From: an uncultured Clostridia bacterium
GTDB taxonomy: Bacteria > Bacillota > Clostridia > UBA1381
Assembly: GCA_947626045.1 (NCBI GenBank)
Contig: CANQQS010000007.1
Coordinates: 1 to 44,783 of the forward strand
DNA: 44,783 nucleotides
Direction: 5' to 3'
Below are positions 5,179 to 13,596 of the stretch, piece after piece; position 1 is the stretch's first letter; every line of letters starts with the position of its first letter. Both the position numbers and the translations under genes were made by a program. The notes beneath the pieces were generated by a model. That model worked only from the letters and a program-made list of their open reading frames with translations. It did no database searches and was not told the DNA's origin.

Positions 5179-8100
5179 TTACGAATTGGGATATTTCGCG
5201 ATAAGCGCGTCATATTCCTCCTGCGTTATCGGCATAACCGTACCGTGGCGGTAGGTCGCGTCAAACTTGAAATCACTCGCCGATTTGAAATCGCCCTTTG
5301 TGATGTCGTCGGTCACAAACGGCTTGTAACCCTGGCTCTTTGAATAGTAGTCCAGAAGCAGCGTCCACTTGTCGGAGCCATTATCCTTATAGATAGTTGG
5401 GCCTTCGTAGCCCGTAACCGTGTTGCCCGCAGTGCCGTTTAACATATACGTGTCAACATCCTTCCACGGTCCGTCAAGGAAATTAGCCTTCATCATCGTC
5501 ACGGACGACTTGCTTTCATTCTTTGTGAAGCGGTAGTACACGCCCTTGTCCTCGACAATAGTGGTATCAATATTGCTTACCGTGCCGCCGTCGATATAGA
5601 TTTCCGGCTCGGTAAATGTTTTGAAATCAGACGTATAGCTTCTGTACATACGCTGTGTAGAGTAATTGTCAGTCGCCGTTTTTGACGCCCAGAAAACCAT
5701 ATATTGTCCCTTTTCGGGGTCGTAAATCGCCTCCGGAGCCCATGTGCAGCCTGCGTTGTCAACCGCTACCTTGACAAGTCTCGCCTCGCTCCAAGTAACA
5801 AGGTCGTCACTTTCCCAGACAACTATGCTCTTTGAGCCCGAGGTCTGACATGTACTCCAGCGGTTGCTGTCTGAGCGTCTGTTGTAGATGCTCAGATCCG
5901 TTGCGATAACAAAGAACTTGCCGTCCTCGCCGCGGAGAATATATGGATCTCTTACGCCCTTCTCGCCTACATCGCTCCTAAGCACAGGCTTGCCGCCGTT
6001 GATCGTCGTCCAGTTTGTACCGTCCTGCGATACGGAGAAATAAATCTGCTCATGGTCGGCGTTCGATTCGTTGCCTACGAAATGCGCGAACAGATACGCC
6101 GCCGGCGTAATTTCGTCCTTCACGATAACTGTCTTTACGACCTGTTTTGCAACCGCGCCGCTGTCGTCGGTAAGGCTGTATGATACCTTGTATGTACCGT
6201 TCTCACTCACTTCAAAGCTGCCGCTGCCTTCATTATCCTTCTGCTCGATAATTTGCGCTTCTGAATCTGCGCCCGAAAACGCAACTCTCAGTTTATACGG
6301 CTCGTTTTCACCGTACGAGCTTGTGTATTTAACTGTTTTACCCTCTGCGTACGCCGTGAACGTTTCAGCCGACGCGGCAAGTCCTATGACCGTTACGTCA
6401 AACACTCTCGTGATTTCCTCGCCGCCCTCTGTCGCATGTGCGGTCAGAGTTACCGTTGTTGTGTCAACGGGACGCGTTACGACACCCGTATTCGATATTA
6501 CATTGGGATTTGAGGATGTCCATGTAATACCGTCATTTGTCGGCAGCGTGAGATTACTCTTAACCGCCGACAAATCGCCCAAATCTATTTTGTCAAGCAC
6601 CGTCTGAACAGCGCCCTTCACGATTTTGAAGTCATCTATATAGCCTGCGGCAAATTCGCCGCTGCCCCAGTTGGCGCGTCCGATGTACGCTACGGGATTC
6701 GCGCCGAGCATATCGCTTATCACAAACGCCGAAGCATCGCTGTCCTTTTGCTTGCCGTCCACATACAGCGTTGTTTTTTCCTTCGCGAACGATATTACAA
6801 CATCGTGCCATGTATTGAGCGCGAACTCTCCGTCGTCTGTTGTGTCGCTTCTGCCGTTTTTATATCTTTCAACGCTCAGCGTTGTGCTGTTCGGCTTTGT
6901 AAACACACCGATGTAGTTTTCGGGGCTTGCCTGCGCGTTATCGTTCGGAGCGGAATAGAACCACCACGATGCCGCTGAGCCGGATGTTTGTTTAACCGAG
7001 AATGAAACCGTTATTTCCTCCTGTCCCGCCAAAAGTCCGTTGCCGTTCGCGTCAGTGAGCTTGATTGCGGTTGCGTTCGTATTGTCAAGCTGTAAAACTT
7101 TTTTATCGTCAACCGTCACAAACTTAGCCGTTCCTACAGCGGCAGCCATTCCGTATGTTGAGCCGCTGGTCAAATCTTCGTTGTCGAAGTTAAGGCTTAT
7201 GAGCGTTCCGTCCTCGGGAAGCTCCGGAGGGTCGGTAGGCTCGGGAGTCGGAGACGGCGAAGGCATAGGAGTCGGCTCGGCGAAGTCAGTATTGTAGGTG
7301 ATAACGTCGCCGTCGAGGTTATCATACGACACAACTCTGTCTCCCGCCGTGTTGCACGCTCCCGTAAGCTCTATCGACTTTATGCTTATAGGCTTGCCGA
7401 GAACACCTGAAGCGGAAATATCACCGGTACCGCCGTTAAACGAAGCCGTTACGCTTCCGCCGCCGTCGATAAGTATTTCAACCGTCTTGTTATAGCCCAT
7501 ATTGTTTCTGTACGGCTGCGACGCGTGTCCCCAGCCGTTTGCGCTCGTTCTGCCGGAAGTGTTGCTCTTGCACTGAGCGTTCGGCGTTCCGTCAAGCACG
7601 TTTATTCCGCCGACATTAAAGCTCGTCATAGAGCTTGAGCCGACGTTGATTGTAAACGAAACAATCTCGTTTCCGTCCGCGTCCTTTATGGCAAAGGTGT
7701 TGTCCTTGCCGCCGTCCTCCCAGCCGGAGAACATATTGAACTGCAGTCTGAACAGCTGATTCGGCTTTAACTCTATCGCCTCTTCAAGCTCCGTGACAGC
7801 CGTTGAATTTACCGGAACGAATACGTTTCCGAAACGCTCGAGTCCGCACTCGTATATTACATTGCCGTCCGCGAGAGCGCCTGCCGTTCCATTGAAGATG
7901 TTGCTCGCGCTGTTTTCAAAATCATCCGTGAACGCCGCTATATCGGTTACGACCGGATCGTCCGCCGGTGTATCGGTTGAAGTTTCGCCGCTCAGCTGAA
8001 ATTCCGCTATATTTGTCATTTCTGTCGGATTTGTGTATCTGTAATATCTGTAAGCCTTGTTATCGGCAAGCTCCGACGCGGCTATGGTTGTGTACTGATC

Positions 8101-10494
8101 CGCCGGTATAGCTGTCGCTATCGTGTATAAATCCGTCCATGTTACAGCGTCGTTTGAGCCTTGAACCTTTGCGCCTACCGTGCGCGCCGCCATGCCGTCG
8201 CCGCTTCTCGCCGCAAGCTTGACCTCGCTTATTTTATACGGCTCGCCGTAATCGTACATTACCCAGCCGTTTGCAACGCCGTCGAAATATGTCGATAAAT
8301 CGCCGTCAGCGGCTTTTCTGTAATCCGCGCTGTCAGCCGGCGCGCTCGACGCGCTGCCCCATGACGGAGTACCCGAAAGCTTGTACGACGGTATCAGGAA
8401 GCTCTTTTCAACCTTGTAACCGCCGACTTCGGCGTATACCGTAACACTTCCCGCAGCTTTAGCCGTAACGACAGCCGTCTTGCCGTCGGAAACAATATCC
8501 GCAAGCGCCGTATCGGAAACAGACCAGGTAACATCGCCCTCGATATTTGTTTTAAGCGTAAGCGCTGCCGACGCTCCCACGCCGATTTCGTTTCCGCCGC
8601 CGGAGATTATCGCGTAATCCATGGTGAAGTCATCGTCTACGCCGCCGCTTTCGGGATCATAAGTTATCGGCTCGCTTACAGGCTCTTGTTTATCCCATAT
8701 AAGAAGCTTATGGGTGCAGCTGGTAAAGTCGCCCTGAACGCTGTCCGAGGTCTTGTTCTTTGATACGTATACAAGCGCGTTGTCGGCGTTGTATGCCGCG
8801 AAATACGCATCGTATCCGCCCAGCGACAGCGGCAGGGCGTATTCGTATGAAAGTCCGTTTTCGTCCGCGGAGAAGGATTTTATGATATTATCCTGTGACG
8901 ATTCGCGCTCGATTATATACGTTGTAATCGTACCCGCCTTGGCGGTCGTTATAAGCTTCTTACCCTGAAGCTCCGCTTCGCCTCTTATCGGTTTCCAATG
9001 CTCCGCCGCCGAGCCGGTGAGATTGTTCGAGCGGATTTCCGTAACAACACTTCCTATACTCGTGAACGCCGACATATCGATTTCGTAAGGAATATCGCTC
9101 GCGCCCGAGTTGTTGACAACGACCTTGATCGCGCCGGTGTCCTTATTGTACGCCGCAAGCGTCTTGTTCGACGACGCAATAAGCGTATCGCCCGGATTTA
9201 TGTATTTTGTAAACTGACCGTAAGCGTAGTATTTGTTAGCCCACTCAACAGTTTCGGTATCATGGTTGCCCATGCCCACACCCCAGAGAGAACCTGTGAC
9301 GTTCAGCGAATTGTTGGCTTCGGTTTTATTGCCCGTTGTCGGATCGACGAAATTCGCGTCTCTGTGAGAGTCGATTATATCCCACATAACCCAAGCCGAA
9401 GCCTGCATACCGTTAAGGTCAGTAATAATTCTGTCAGCGAGACCAAAGCCGTTCCAGCCGCCGTCAACCTCGCTCATCCACAGATTCTTTTTCGCGTCGA
9501 TCGCAAGCTGCTTCACACCCGCGCGGTTCGAGCCGCCGTAGGTGTGCGTGTCAATTCTGTCGAGAGCCGCTTTACCCTCGTCGGTGAGCGCATTATACGA
9601 GCTAATCGTATAGCCGAGATCCGTTTCGTCGGGGCCTGCTACGAGCGTGTCGATACCCGCCGCCGTATACGCGTCCTTTAACGCCTTGATAATACCCGAC
9701 TGATTCGCGCCCGGCTCTACAAGGTTACCCTCCTGCTTGTTGCTGAGAGCGCGCCAGTAATTGCTCTTTGTGTTGGGCTCGTTCATCGGCGAGTAGCTGT
9801 CGAACGGCAGACCGATTTCTTTCATGTGTTTAGTGACTTCAACGAGGAAATCCGCAAACACGTCGTAATTTGACGGGTCGAGATTTTCAGCTGTGTCGTC
9901 GCCGCCCGATGAGCATTGGCTCTTTGTCATAAACCACGGGGGCGAGTTTGTGTAGCCCTCGATATGTACGTCGGGATTCTGCTCCTTTATACGCGTAAGA
10001 ACGTTGATCTGGTCGTGATCCGCATTCCAGTCCCAATCGTAAACAACATCGCCGTTTTCATCCTTTTTGAGGTTGGTGACGTCCGCGTTCTTCTCGCCCT
10101 CAGCCTGATACGTTCCGCCCTCGTACTGCGGAACGGCAAAGCACGGGAGCTTAGAGTCCGAGCGGTTTATGTGGTTGTGCGTCGGGTTGTCGCCGCCGCC
10201 GACGTTGTAGCGGACAATGTCAAGTCCGAGACCGTCCTCGGAATACAAATCCTCCGCCGCCTGCTGCGCCATCTTATCGCTGTGACCGATACGGTTGCCC
10301 CACCAGCCCATACTCGTACCCCAGCCCTCGAACTTACCGTCGTTAAACGGCGAAGCCTCGGACGGATCGAGACGGACGACCGTCGCCGAACCTGCAGCCG
10401 ACACAACGCCCGTCGAAACGGGCATTACGGTCTGACATACGCCGAGCGTCATGGTGAGTGCCGTCACGGCGCATATGAATTTACTACGCTTCAT
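5179..10494 (-). CDS. Secreted GH30-GH43 multimodular enzyme, probably acting on arabinogalactan, 1,771 aa
   Basis: A signal peptide (about 1-33) is followed by a GH30 catalytic domain (about 38-530) resembling the subfamily of endo-beta-1,6-galactanases. The acid/base is E239 in SPMNEPN and the nucleophile E342 in MSEVDGG. Next come a Big_2-like Ig domain (about 640-710), an F5/8-type/CBM32-like domain (about 715-850), a beta-sandwich module, a Pro/Thr linker, a LamG-like domain (about 1110-1290), bacterial Ig-like domains, and a C-terminal GH43 beta-propeller (about 1464-1771). The GH43 residues D1516 (GVRDP), E1588 (TWAPE) and E1697 (GYEGP) are visible. Such a pairing suits galactan side chains capped with arabinose or galactose, as in arabinogalactan-proteins; substrate is inferred. 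It has its own promoter, AAGGAG ribosome site and no SLH or dockerin anchor, so it is probably released. Confidence 0.88.
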   Translation of the reverse strand: MKRSKFICAVTALTMTLGVCQTVMPVSTGVVSAAGSATVVRLDPSEASPFNDGKFEGWGTSMGWWGNRIGHSDKMAQQAAEDLYSEDGLGLDIVRYNVGGGDNPTHNHINRSDSKLPCFAVPQYEGGTYQAEGEKNADVTNLKKDENGDVVYDWDWNADHDQINVLTRIKEQNPDVHIEGYTNSPPWFMTKSQCSSGGDDTAENLDPSNYDVFADFLVEVTKHMKEIGLPFDSYSPMNEPNTKSNYWRALSNKQEGNLVEPGANQSGIIKALKDAYTAAGIDTLVAGPDETDLGYTISSYNALTDEGKAALDRIDTHTYGGSNRAGVKQLAIDAKKNLWMSEVDGGWNGFGLADRIITDLNGMQASAWVMWDIIDSHRDANFVDPTTGNKTEANNSLNVTGSLWGVGMGNHDTETVEWANKYYAYGQFTKYINPGDTLIASSNKTLAAYNKDTGAIKVVVNNSGASDIPYEIDMSAFTSIGSVVTEIRSNNLTGSAAEHWKPIRGEAELQGKKLITTAKAGTITTYIIERESSQDNIIKSFSADENGLSYEYALPLSLGGYDAYFAAYNADNALVYVSKNKTSDSVQGDFTSCTHKLLIWDKQEPVSEPITYDPESGGVDDDFTMDYAIISGGGNEIGVGASAALTLKTNIEGDVTWSVSDTALADIVSDGKTAVVTAKAAGSVTVYAEVGGYKVEKSFLIPSYKLSGTPSWGSASSAPADSADYRKAADGDLSTYFDGVANGWVMYDYGEPYKISEVKLAARSGDGMAARTVGAKVQGSNDAVTWTDLYTIATAIPADQYTTIAASELADNKAYRYYRYTNPTEMTNIAEFQLSGETSTDTPADDPVVTDIAAFTDDFENSASNIFNGTAGALADGNVIYECGLERFGNVFVPVNSTAVTELEEAIELKPNQLFRLQFNMFSGWEDGGKDNTFAIKDADGNEIVSFTINVGSSSMTSFNVGGINVLDGTPNAQCKSNTSGRTSANGWGHASQPYRNNMGYNKTVEILIDGGGSVTASFNGGTGDISASGVLGKPISIKSIELTGACNTAGDRVVSYDNLDGDVITYNTDFAEPTPMPSPSPTPEPTDPPELPEDGTLISLNFDNEDLTSGSTYGMAAAVGTAKFVTVDDKKVLQLDNTNATAIKLTDANGNGLLAGQEEITVSFSVKQTSGSAASWWFYSAPNDNAQASPENYIGVFTKPNSTTLSVERYKNGRSDTTDDGEFALNTWHDVVISFAKEKTTLYVDGKQKDSDASAFVISDMLGANPVAYIGRANWGSGEFAAGYIDDFKIVKGAVQTVLDKIDLGDLSAVKSNLTLPTNDGITWTSSNPNVISNTGVVTRPVDTTTVTLTAHATEGGEEITRVFDVTVIGLAASAETFTAYAEGKTVKYTSSYGENEPYKLRVAFSGADSEAQIIEQKDNEGSGSFEVSENGTYKVSYSLTDDSGAVAKQVVKTVIVKDEITPAAYLFAHFVGNESNADHEQIYFSVSQDGTNWTTINGGKPVLRSDVGEKGVRDPYILRGEDGKFFVIATDLSIYNRRSDSNRWSTCQTSGSKSIVVWESDDLVTWSEARLVKVAVDNAGCTWAPEAIYDPEKGQYMVFWASKTATDNYSTQRMYRSYTSDFKTFTEPEIYIDGGTVSNIDTTIVEDKGVYYRFTKNESKSSVTMMKANFLDGPWKDVDTYMLNGTAGNTVTGYEGPTIYKDNGSDKWTLLLDYYSKSQGYKPFVTDDITKGDFKSASDFKFDATYRHGTVMPITQEEYDALIAKYPNS

Positions 10495-10542
10495 GATTAT
10501 GCTCCTTCCTGTTACGTGATTTACATAATTGATATTATTTCT

Positions 10543-10571
10543 ATTGTATCACATTCGGCGCAAATATGCAA
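10543..10571 (-). promoter_or_regulatory. Promoter of the GH30-GH43 gene
   Basis: Minus-strand TTGCAT (10566-10571), a 17-nt spacer ending in TGTGA (extended -10), then TACAAT (10543-10548). It lies in the 82-bp gap after the lipase-like gene, so the enzyme can be expressed independently. Confidence 0.7.
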
Positions 10572-10576
10572 GACAA

Positions 10577-11404
10577 TTATATACCGTTATCGACCGCGTT
10601 CGTAAATCCGCGCGTGTACACCGAAAGCTTGTCGGGCGCGCTTTTCACCATATTGCCGCTCTCGTCGTATATGATATATTTCGTGTCGTGCTTCATAACC
10701 TGACCGCCCGCGCCGCTCGCGCGCATATTGCGGTAATTCGTGCCGGGCAGCGGATTTAATATCGCCCCGACCCAGCTGTATTGGTAGTGGTCGATTTTAC
10801 CCGATTTTCTTTTAATATCGCTTTCGTGCGCTTCTATGTACTCGTCGCTGTAGCCCGGACCGTCAAGATTTAACACGCGGTCAATCTTCATATAAAAATT
10901 GTCGGGCGCGGTTATGGCGGCGTGTTCGGCGAGATTGCCGCCGAGCGAATGTCCCGTAAGCGAAAACGAATTGAATTTACCGCCGAATTTATCGTTTATG
11001 TACCTCACATACCTCTCACTTTCACGCTGCTGCGGCGTCTGCGTGGAATTTATCAGCGCCGCATCGGACAAAATCCAGTCGTTGAGTATCTGCCGCGAAT
11101 TAAAGCTCTCGCTGCCGCGGAACGCTATTATCGCGTCGCCGCCGCCCGTATCGATGCAGCACGCGACAAAACCGGTGCGCCTGTTGCGGTTCCTGTAATT
11201 TACCACCCTCCACGATTTGTACGCGCCGTTCATAATTTCATCGTACAATTCGGGATCGCGCTTTTGCCAATACTCGCCGAGGCTTTTGTTATGCCCGAAA
11301 TGCTCGGCTATAGTCCAATCGCGGCGAAGCATAACGTCAAGCTCGTTAAAATCCATGTACGCTACCTGCGTTGCCGCGCGTAAATCCTTATCGGAAAATT
11401 TCAT
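10577..11404 (-). CDS. Lipase-like alpha/beta hydrolase (DUF2974/Mbeg1-like), 275 aa
   Basis: Residues 149-156 hold the nucleophile elbow GHSLGG (Ser153), preceded by the core strand DAIIAFRGSES (about 90-100), which is typical of lipase class 3-like and DUF2974 hydrolases. The Asp in LNLDGPG (about 181) and a later His (MKHDT) could complete the triad. There is no signal peptide, so it is probably cytoplasmic. The ATG at 11404 was chosen because AGGAG lies 9 nt upstream; an in-frame TTG at 11413 touches the ribosome site. It lies between the anti-sigma terminator and the GH30-GH43 promoter. The substrate is unknown; a lipid or small ester is likely. Confidence 0.8.
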   Translation of the reverse strand: MKFSDKDLRAATQVAYMDFNELDVMLRRDWTIAEHFGHNKSLGEYWQKRDPELYDEIMNGAYKSWRVVNYRNRNRRTGFVACCIDTGGGDAIIAFRGSESFNSRQILNDWILSDAALINSTQTPQQRESERYVRYINDKFGGKFNSFSLTGHSLGGNLAEHAAITAPDNFYMKIDRVLNLDGPGYSDEYIEAHESDIKRKSGKIDHYQYSWVGAILNPLPGTNYRNMRASGAGGQVMKHDTKYIIYDESGNMVKSAPDKLSVYTRGFTNAVDNGI

Positions 11405-11451
11405 AATAAACAACTCCTTTTACCCTTTTGTTTATTATATTCGCGCGCATG

Positions 11452-11480
11452 AAAAAGCTCCCGCGCGGTGCGGGAGCTTC
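11452..11480 (-). terminator. Intrinsic terminator of the sigma/anti-sigma operon
   Basis: The 10-bp stem AAGCTCCCGC / GCGGGAGCTT with a 5-nt loop (11455-11479) is followed on the minus strand by TTTTTC. It lies 4 bp beyond the anti-sigma stop codon. Confidence 0.88.
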
Positions 11481-11483
11481 AAG

Positions 11484-12584
11484 TTAAAGCAAATCTTCGA
11501 TTTTTATTTCCCTGCCGTTCACGATAACGCCTTCAATATCGTCCGTATCGACTATATTGTTAAAGCGCATGTAATACCAGGATATCATGCAGTTTTCTCC
11601 CTCGGGAAAACCGCCCGTGCGGAACGGTTTCGCGTTCTGCCAGTCTATTACCGTGCCGTCCTTCATTTTCACGGATAAATTCGCCGCGGATATATAAGGT
11701 TCTATGCCGCTGAATATATCAAGGTTCGCCCGATCGTTCTCCTTGATGTTTACAGCCTCGTCCTCCGTCAGCTCGCACCGTACAACAAACTGTGCCGACA
11801 GCGGCGACAGTGTTATGTCGGTAACGGTTATATTACGCTCCTCACATTCCATAGGAATATTGACGCCAAGCTCCCGCATATCGGGATTTTTCTCGCTGCT
11901 GTAGTTCCACGTGAGCTGCCACTTACCCTCAATAATATTGTTCCATTCATGCTCCGGCTCATAGCTTACATGTTCGCTTATGTTTTCAAGCGTCAGCGAC
12001 CATTCGCAGTCGGGCAGCTCCGACGCGAAGCCTTCCGCCGTCGCTATGCACTTCATTCTGTTGCCGTCCGCTTCGACGACCGACACATCCATTGCAAACG
12101 AGCTGTATTTTTCCGGGTGATCCCAACTGTCCGAGGGTTCAAAATGATACCTTTCAAACTCGTACCACTGCTGCAGCTCCGTACCCTCCGGCGCGACTAC
12201 CTCAAACACAGCGTAGACCGTCCGCGAGTCGGCGAGCGTTTGCAGCACGTTCACCGTAACGCCGTTATCCGTAACGGAACATACCGGCGTGTCAACCGCG
12301 TTTTCTATTTCAGAAAAATTTTCCTCGGTAACGCCGAGCATATCGCCGAGCGGCTTTTCAAGCTCCAGATAGTACGCCGCAAGCGCGGTCGTAACGGCGA
12401 GCAGCGCGGTGACGCACGCAGCAATAAGCATGGTACGCATAACGTGACGTTTCCTTTTCCTCGGCGCGGCGCCCGTCTTTTTGCTTATCAGGTGAAGAAT
12501 ACGGTTGCGCTCCGCGTTTGTCAGCGGCTCGCAGCAGTCGTCTTCAATTTCAATGTTTTGCATAATTTCATCGATTCCACTCAT
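11484..12584 (-). CDS. DUF4179-type membrane anti-sigma factor, 366 aa
   Basis: A short cytoplasmic N-terminus (1-49, ending in a KRKRH stop-transfer-like basic patch) is followed by one membrane segment (about 50-72, MLIAACVTALLAVTTALAAYY) and a large extracellular beta-rich domain of about 290 residues. This is the layout of DUF4179 proteins, which are encoded with ECF sigma factors in clostridia and presumed to be their anti-sigma partners. The start overlaps the sigma stop by ATGA, so translation is coupled and stoichiometry fixed. A terminator follows directly. The sensed signal and the release mechanism cannot be read from the sequence. Confidence 0.85.
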   Translation of the reverse strand: MSGIDEIMQNIEIEDDCCEPLTNAERNRILHLISKKTGAAPRKRKRHVMRTMLIAACVTALLAVTTALAAYYLELEKPLGDMLGVTEENFSEIENAVDTPVCSVTDNGVTVNVLQTLADSRTVYAVFEVVAPEGTELQQWYEFERYHFEPSDSWDHPEKYSSFAMDVSVVEADGNRMKCIATAEGFASELPDCEWSLTLENISEHVSYEPEHEWNNIIEGKWQLTWNYSSEKNPDMRELGVNIPMECEERNITVTDITLSPLSAQFVVRCELTEDEAVNIKENDRANLDIFSGIEPYISAANLSVKMKDGTVIDWQNAKPFRTGGFPEGENCMISWYYMRFNNIVDTDDIEGVIVNGREIKIEDLL

Positions 12585-13132
12585 AAATTAACGCCTCCCT
12601 TTATCAATTCGGCTTTCAGCTTTTCCTTGTAGCGGTAAAGTATGTTTTCGACCTTCTTTTCATCGCAGCCCATATGCTCCGCGATTGACTTTACGCGCTC
12701 GTAGAGGTAGTACCGCCGCACAAATATTTCACGCTCGAACGGCGGCATATTGTCGATTGTCCTGCGTACTGTTTCAATATTTTCTCGCCGCGCGACCTCG
12801 TCCGTCATATCCGCGTCAATATCCTCGTCGAGCATAACGGGCGGCACAATCTTTTTAGCCGCCTTCAATTTGTCTATGGCGCTGTTGCGCGCGATACCGA
12901 TAATATATCCCTTTACCGATGCCGCGCCTGCGAGCCTGTCAAGCGACCGCCACAGACCTATAAAGCTGTCCGCAACGGCTTCCTCTATATCCTCGCGGCA
13001 AAATCCCGAAAGAGTGTTCGCGCAGACAGTTTTAACAACTCCGCCGTACCTTTCGACAAGCGACGCGAACGCGCGTTCCGGCTCGCTTTGCAGAAATGCG
13101 GCTAATTCCTCTCCGCTTATCTCACTGTCCAT
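12581..13132 (-). CDS. ECF-type RNA polymerase sigma factor, 183 aa
   Basis: A sigma-70 family protein of ECF size. Region 2 is at about residues 20-90 (CREDIEEAVADSFIGLWRSLDRL, then VKGYIIGIARNSAIDKL) and region 4 at about 120-178 (MPPFEREIFVRRYYLYERVKSIAEHMGCDEKKVENIL, the HTH). The partner anti-sigma gene overlaps it by 4 bp. These proteins direct polymerase to envelope- or stress-type promoters and usually autoregulate. No matching ECF promoter pair could be defined upstream, although a cre-like palindrome sits 26 bp before the start codon. Confidence 0.9.
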   Translation of the reverse strand: MDSEISGEELAAFLQSEPERAFASLVERYGGVVKTVCANTLSGFCREDIEEAVADSFIGLWRSLDRLAGAASVKGYIIGIARNSAIDKLKAAKKIVPPVMLDEDIDADMTDEVARRENIETVRRTIDNMPPFEREIFVRRYYLYERVKSIAEHMGCDEKKVENILYRYKEKLKAELIKGGVNL

Positions 13133-13157
13133 ATTTTACCCCCTCTTATCCTTCAAT

Positions 13158-13171
13158 TAAAAGCGCTTTCA
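13158..13171 (-). promoter_or_regulatory. Possible CcpA cre site upstream of the sigma gene
   Basis: The minus strand reads TGAAAGCGCTTTTA, which fits the cre consensus TGWAARCGYTWNCW at 13 of 14 positions. It lies 26 bp upstream of the ECF sigma start codon, where a bound CcpA would interfere with transcription. A single site of this length can occur by chance. Confidence 0.35.
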
Positions 13172-13238
13172 TATATACAGTCCGTCCGCTGCCGCGTTTT
13201 CACTCATATTTATGTAAAAAACAAAATATATTTTTCTA

Positions 13239-13266
13239 TTGACAAATATTATTTTTATGTTAAAAT
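13239..13266 (+). promoter_or_regulatory. Promoter of antisense RNA 1
   Basis: TTGACA (13239-13244) and TAAAAT (13261-13266) with a 16-nt spacer. No rightward coding region follows; the transcript runs into a strong terminator about 90 nt downstream. Confidence 0.7.
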
Positions 13267-13271
13267 AAAAG

Positions 13272-13359
13272 AAGAAAGAGGCTTACCGCTTTAAAGGCGG
13301 TTCGTCCTAAGAGCCGCTAAATAGCCGCTGCATTAGTCGTGGGGGCGGCTATTTTTTTT
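13272..13359 (+). ncRNA. Antisense RNA 1, candidate type I antitoxin, about 88 nt
   Basis: The predicted transcript starts near 13272-13274 from a good promoter and ends at the terminator at 13319-13359. It contains no reading frame with a ribosome site. It is complementary to the last 14 codons and the 3' untranslated region of the leftward small hydrophobic peptide gene. Its 5' part repeats the leader of that mRNA (GGCGGTTCGTC). This convergent overlap with the toxin 3' end is the layout known from TxpA/RatA and BsrG/SR4 in Bacillus. The role as antitoxin is inferred; existence of the RNA is supported by promoter plus terminator. Confidence 0.65.
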
Positions 13360-13427
13360 ATGTACTTAATCAATTCGATCAGTGCTATTATAATCAATAA
13401 TGTCACAATCATTTCGATAATTTCCAT
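13317..13427 (-). CDS. Small hydrophobic peptide 1, candidate type I toxin, 36 aa
   Basis: The ATG at 13427 has a strong ribosome site (AGGGGG, 7 nt upstream). The peptide begins MEIIEMIVTLLIIIALIEL, one uninterrupted membrane helix of about 19 residues, followed by a basic patch (IKYIKKIAA) and a short polar tail. Length, single helix and basic C-terminal side match type I toxins of Firmicutes (TxpA, BsrG, Fst class), although I see no sequence identity to a named family. A leftward promoter at 13494-13522 gives a 5' leader of about 60 nt. The stop codon lies in the antisense RNA's terminator stem. It is too short for ordinary gene calling. Confidence 0.65.
   Translation of the reverse strand: MEIIEMIVTLLIIIALIELIKYIKKIAAPTTNAAAI
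13319..13359 (+). terminator. Terminator of antisense RNA 1
   Basis: The 10-bp stem AAATAGCCGC / GCGGCTATTT (13319-13328, 13345-13354) with a 16-nt loop is followed by more T, giving an 8-T run at 13352-13359. It overlaps the 3' end of the toxin reading frame on the other strand. Confidence 0.85.
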
Positions 13428-13493
13428 AATATCACCCCCTTGTATAAGAGAGTGACGAACCGCCCTTAATAAGCCATCTTTCTTCCGTGTAAT

Positions 13494-13522
13494 ATTGTAT
13501 CATATTATGTCGTTTGATGCAA
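13494..13522 (-). promoter_or_regulatory. Promoter of toxin 1 mRNA
   Basis: Minus-strand TTGCAT (13517-13522), 17-nt spacer ending in ATGA, and TACAAT (13494-13499). Predicted start near 13487, about 60 nt upstream of the toxin ATG. Confidence 0.65.
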
Positions 13523-13535
13523 GATTGTATCCATA

Positions 13536-13563
13536 AAGAAAGCACACCCGCAAAGATGTGCTT
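13536..13563 (-). terminator. Probable 3' terminator of toxin 2 mRNA
   Basis: AAGCACA (13540-13546) pairs with TGTGCTT (13557-13563). On the minus strand the stem is followed by TCTTTAT. If used, the toxin 2 mRNA would extend beyond and fully cover antisense RNA 2. Confidence 0.5.
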
Positions 13564-13590
13564 GACATACATATTTTTTAATGATATAAT
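13562..13590 (+). promoter_or_regulatory. Promoter of antisense RNA 2
   Basis: Consensus TTGACA (13562-13567) and TATAAT (13585-13590) with a 17-nt spacer. It is the strongest-looking promoter in this intergenic region and no coding region lies downstream of it. Confidence 0.85.
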
Positions 13591-13596
13591 CAAGGT

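Larger units (their letters stand above)
13271..13485. repeat. Imperfect inverted repeat forming both RNA leaders of locus 1
   Basis: The 5' end of antisense RNA 1 (13271-13306) and the 5' end of the toxin mRNA (13485-13454 on the minus strand) read alike: GAAGAAAGA, then GGCTTA, then TTAA, then GGCGGTTCGTC. The last 11 nt are identical (13296-13306 and 13454-13464). The locus is therefore bounded by inverted copies of one leader. Confidence 0.75.

Noticed and set aside
5179-10494. Rightward frames opposite the GH30-GH43 gene, such as 8998-9681 and 9916-10605
   Set aside because: These are shadows of the coding strand; no domain, no start signals.
13268-13302. Leftward terminator for toxin 1 mRNA (ACCGC/GCGGT stem)
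   Set aside because: The stem is only 5 bp and the following tract is C/T-mixed; it is possible but too weak to list as a feature.
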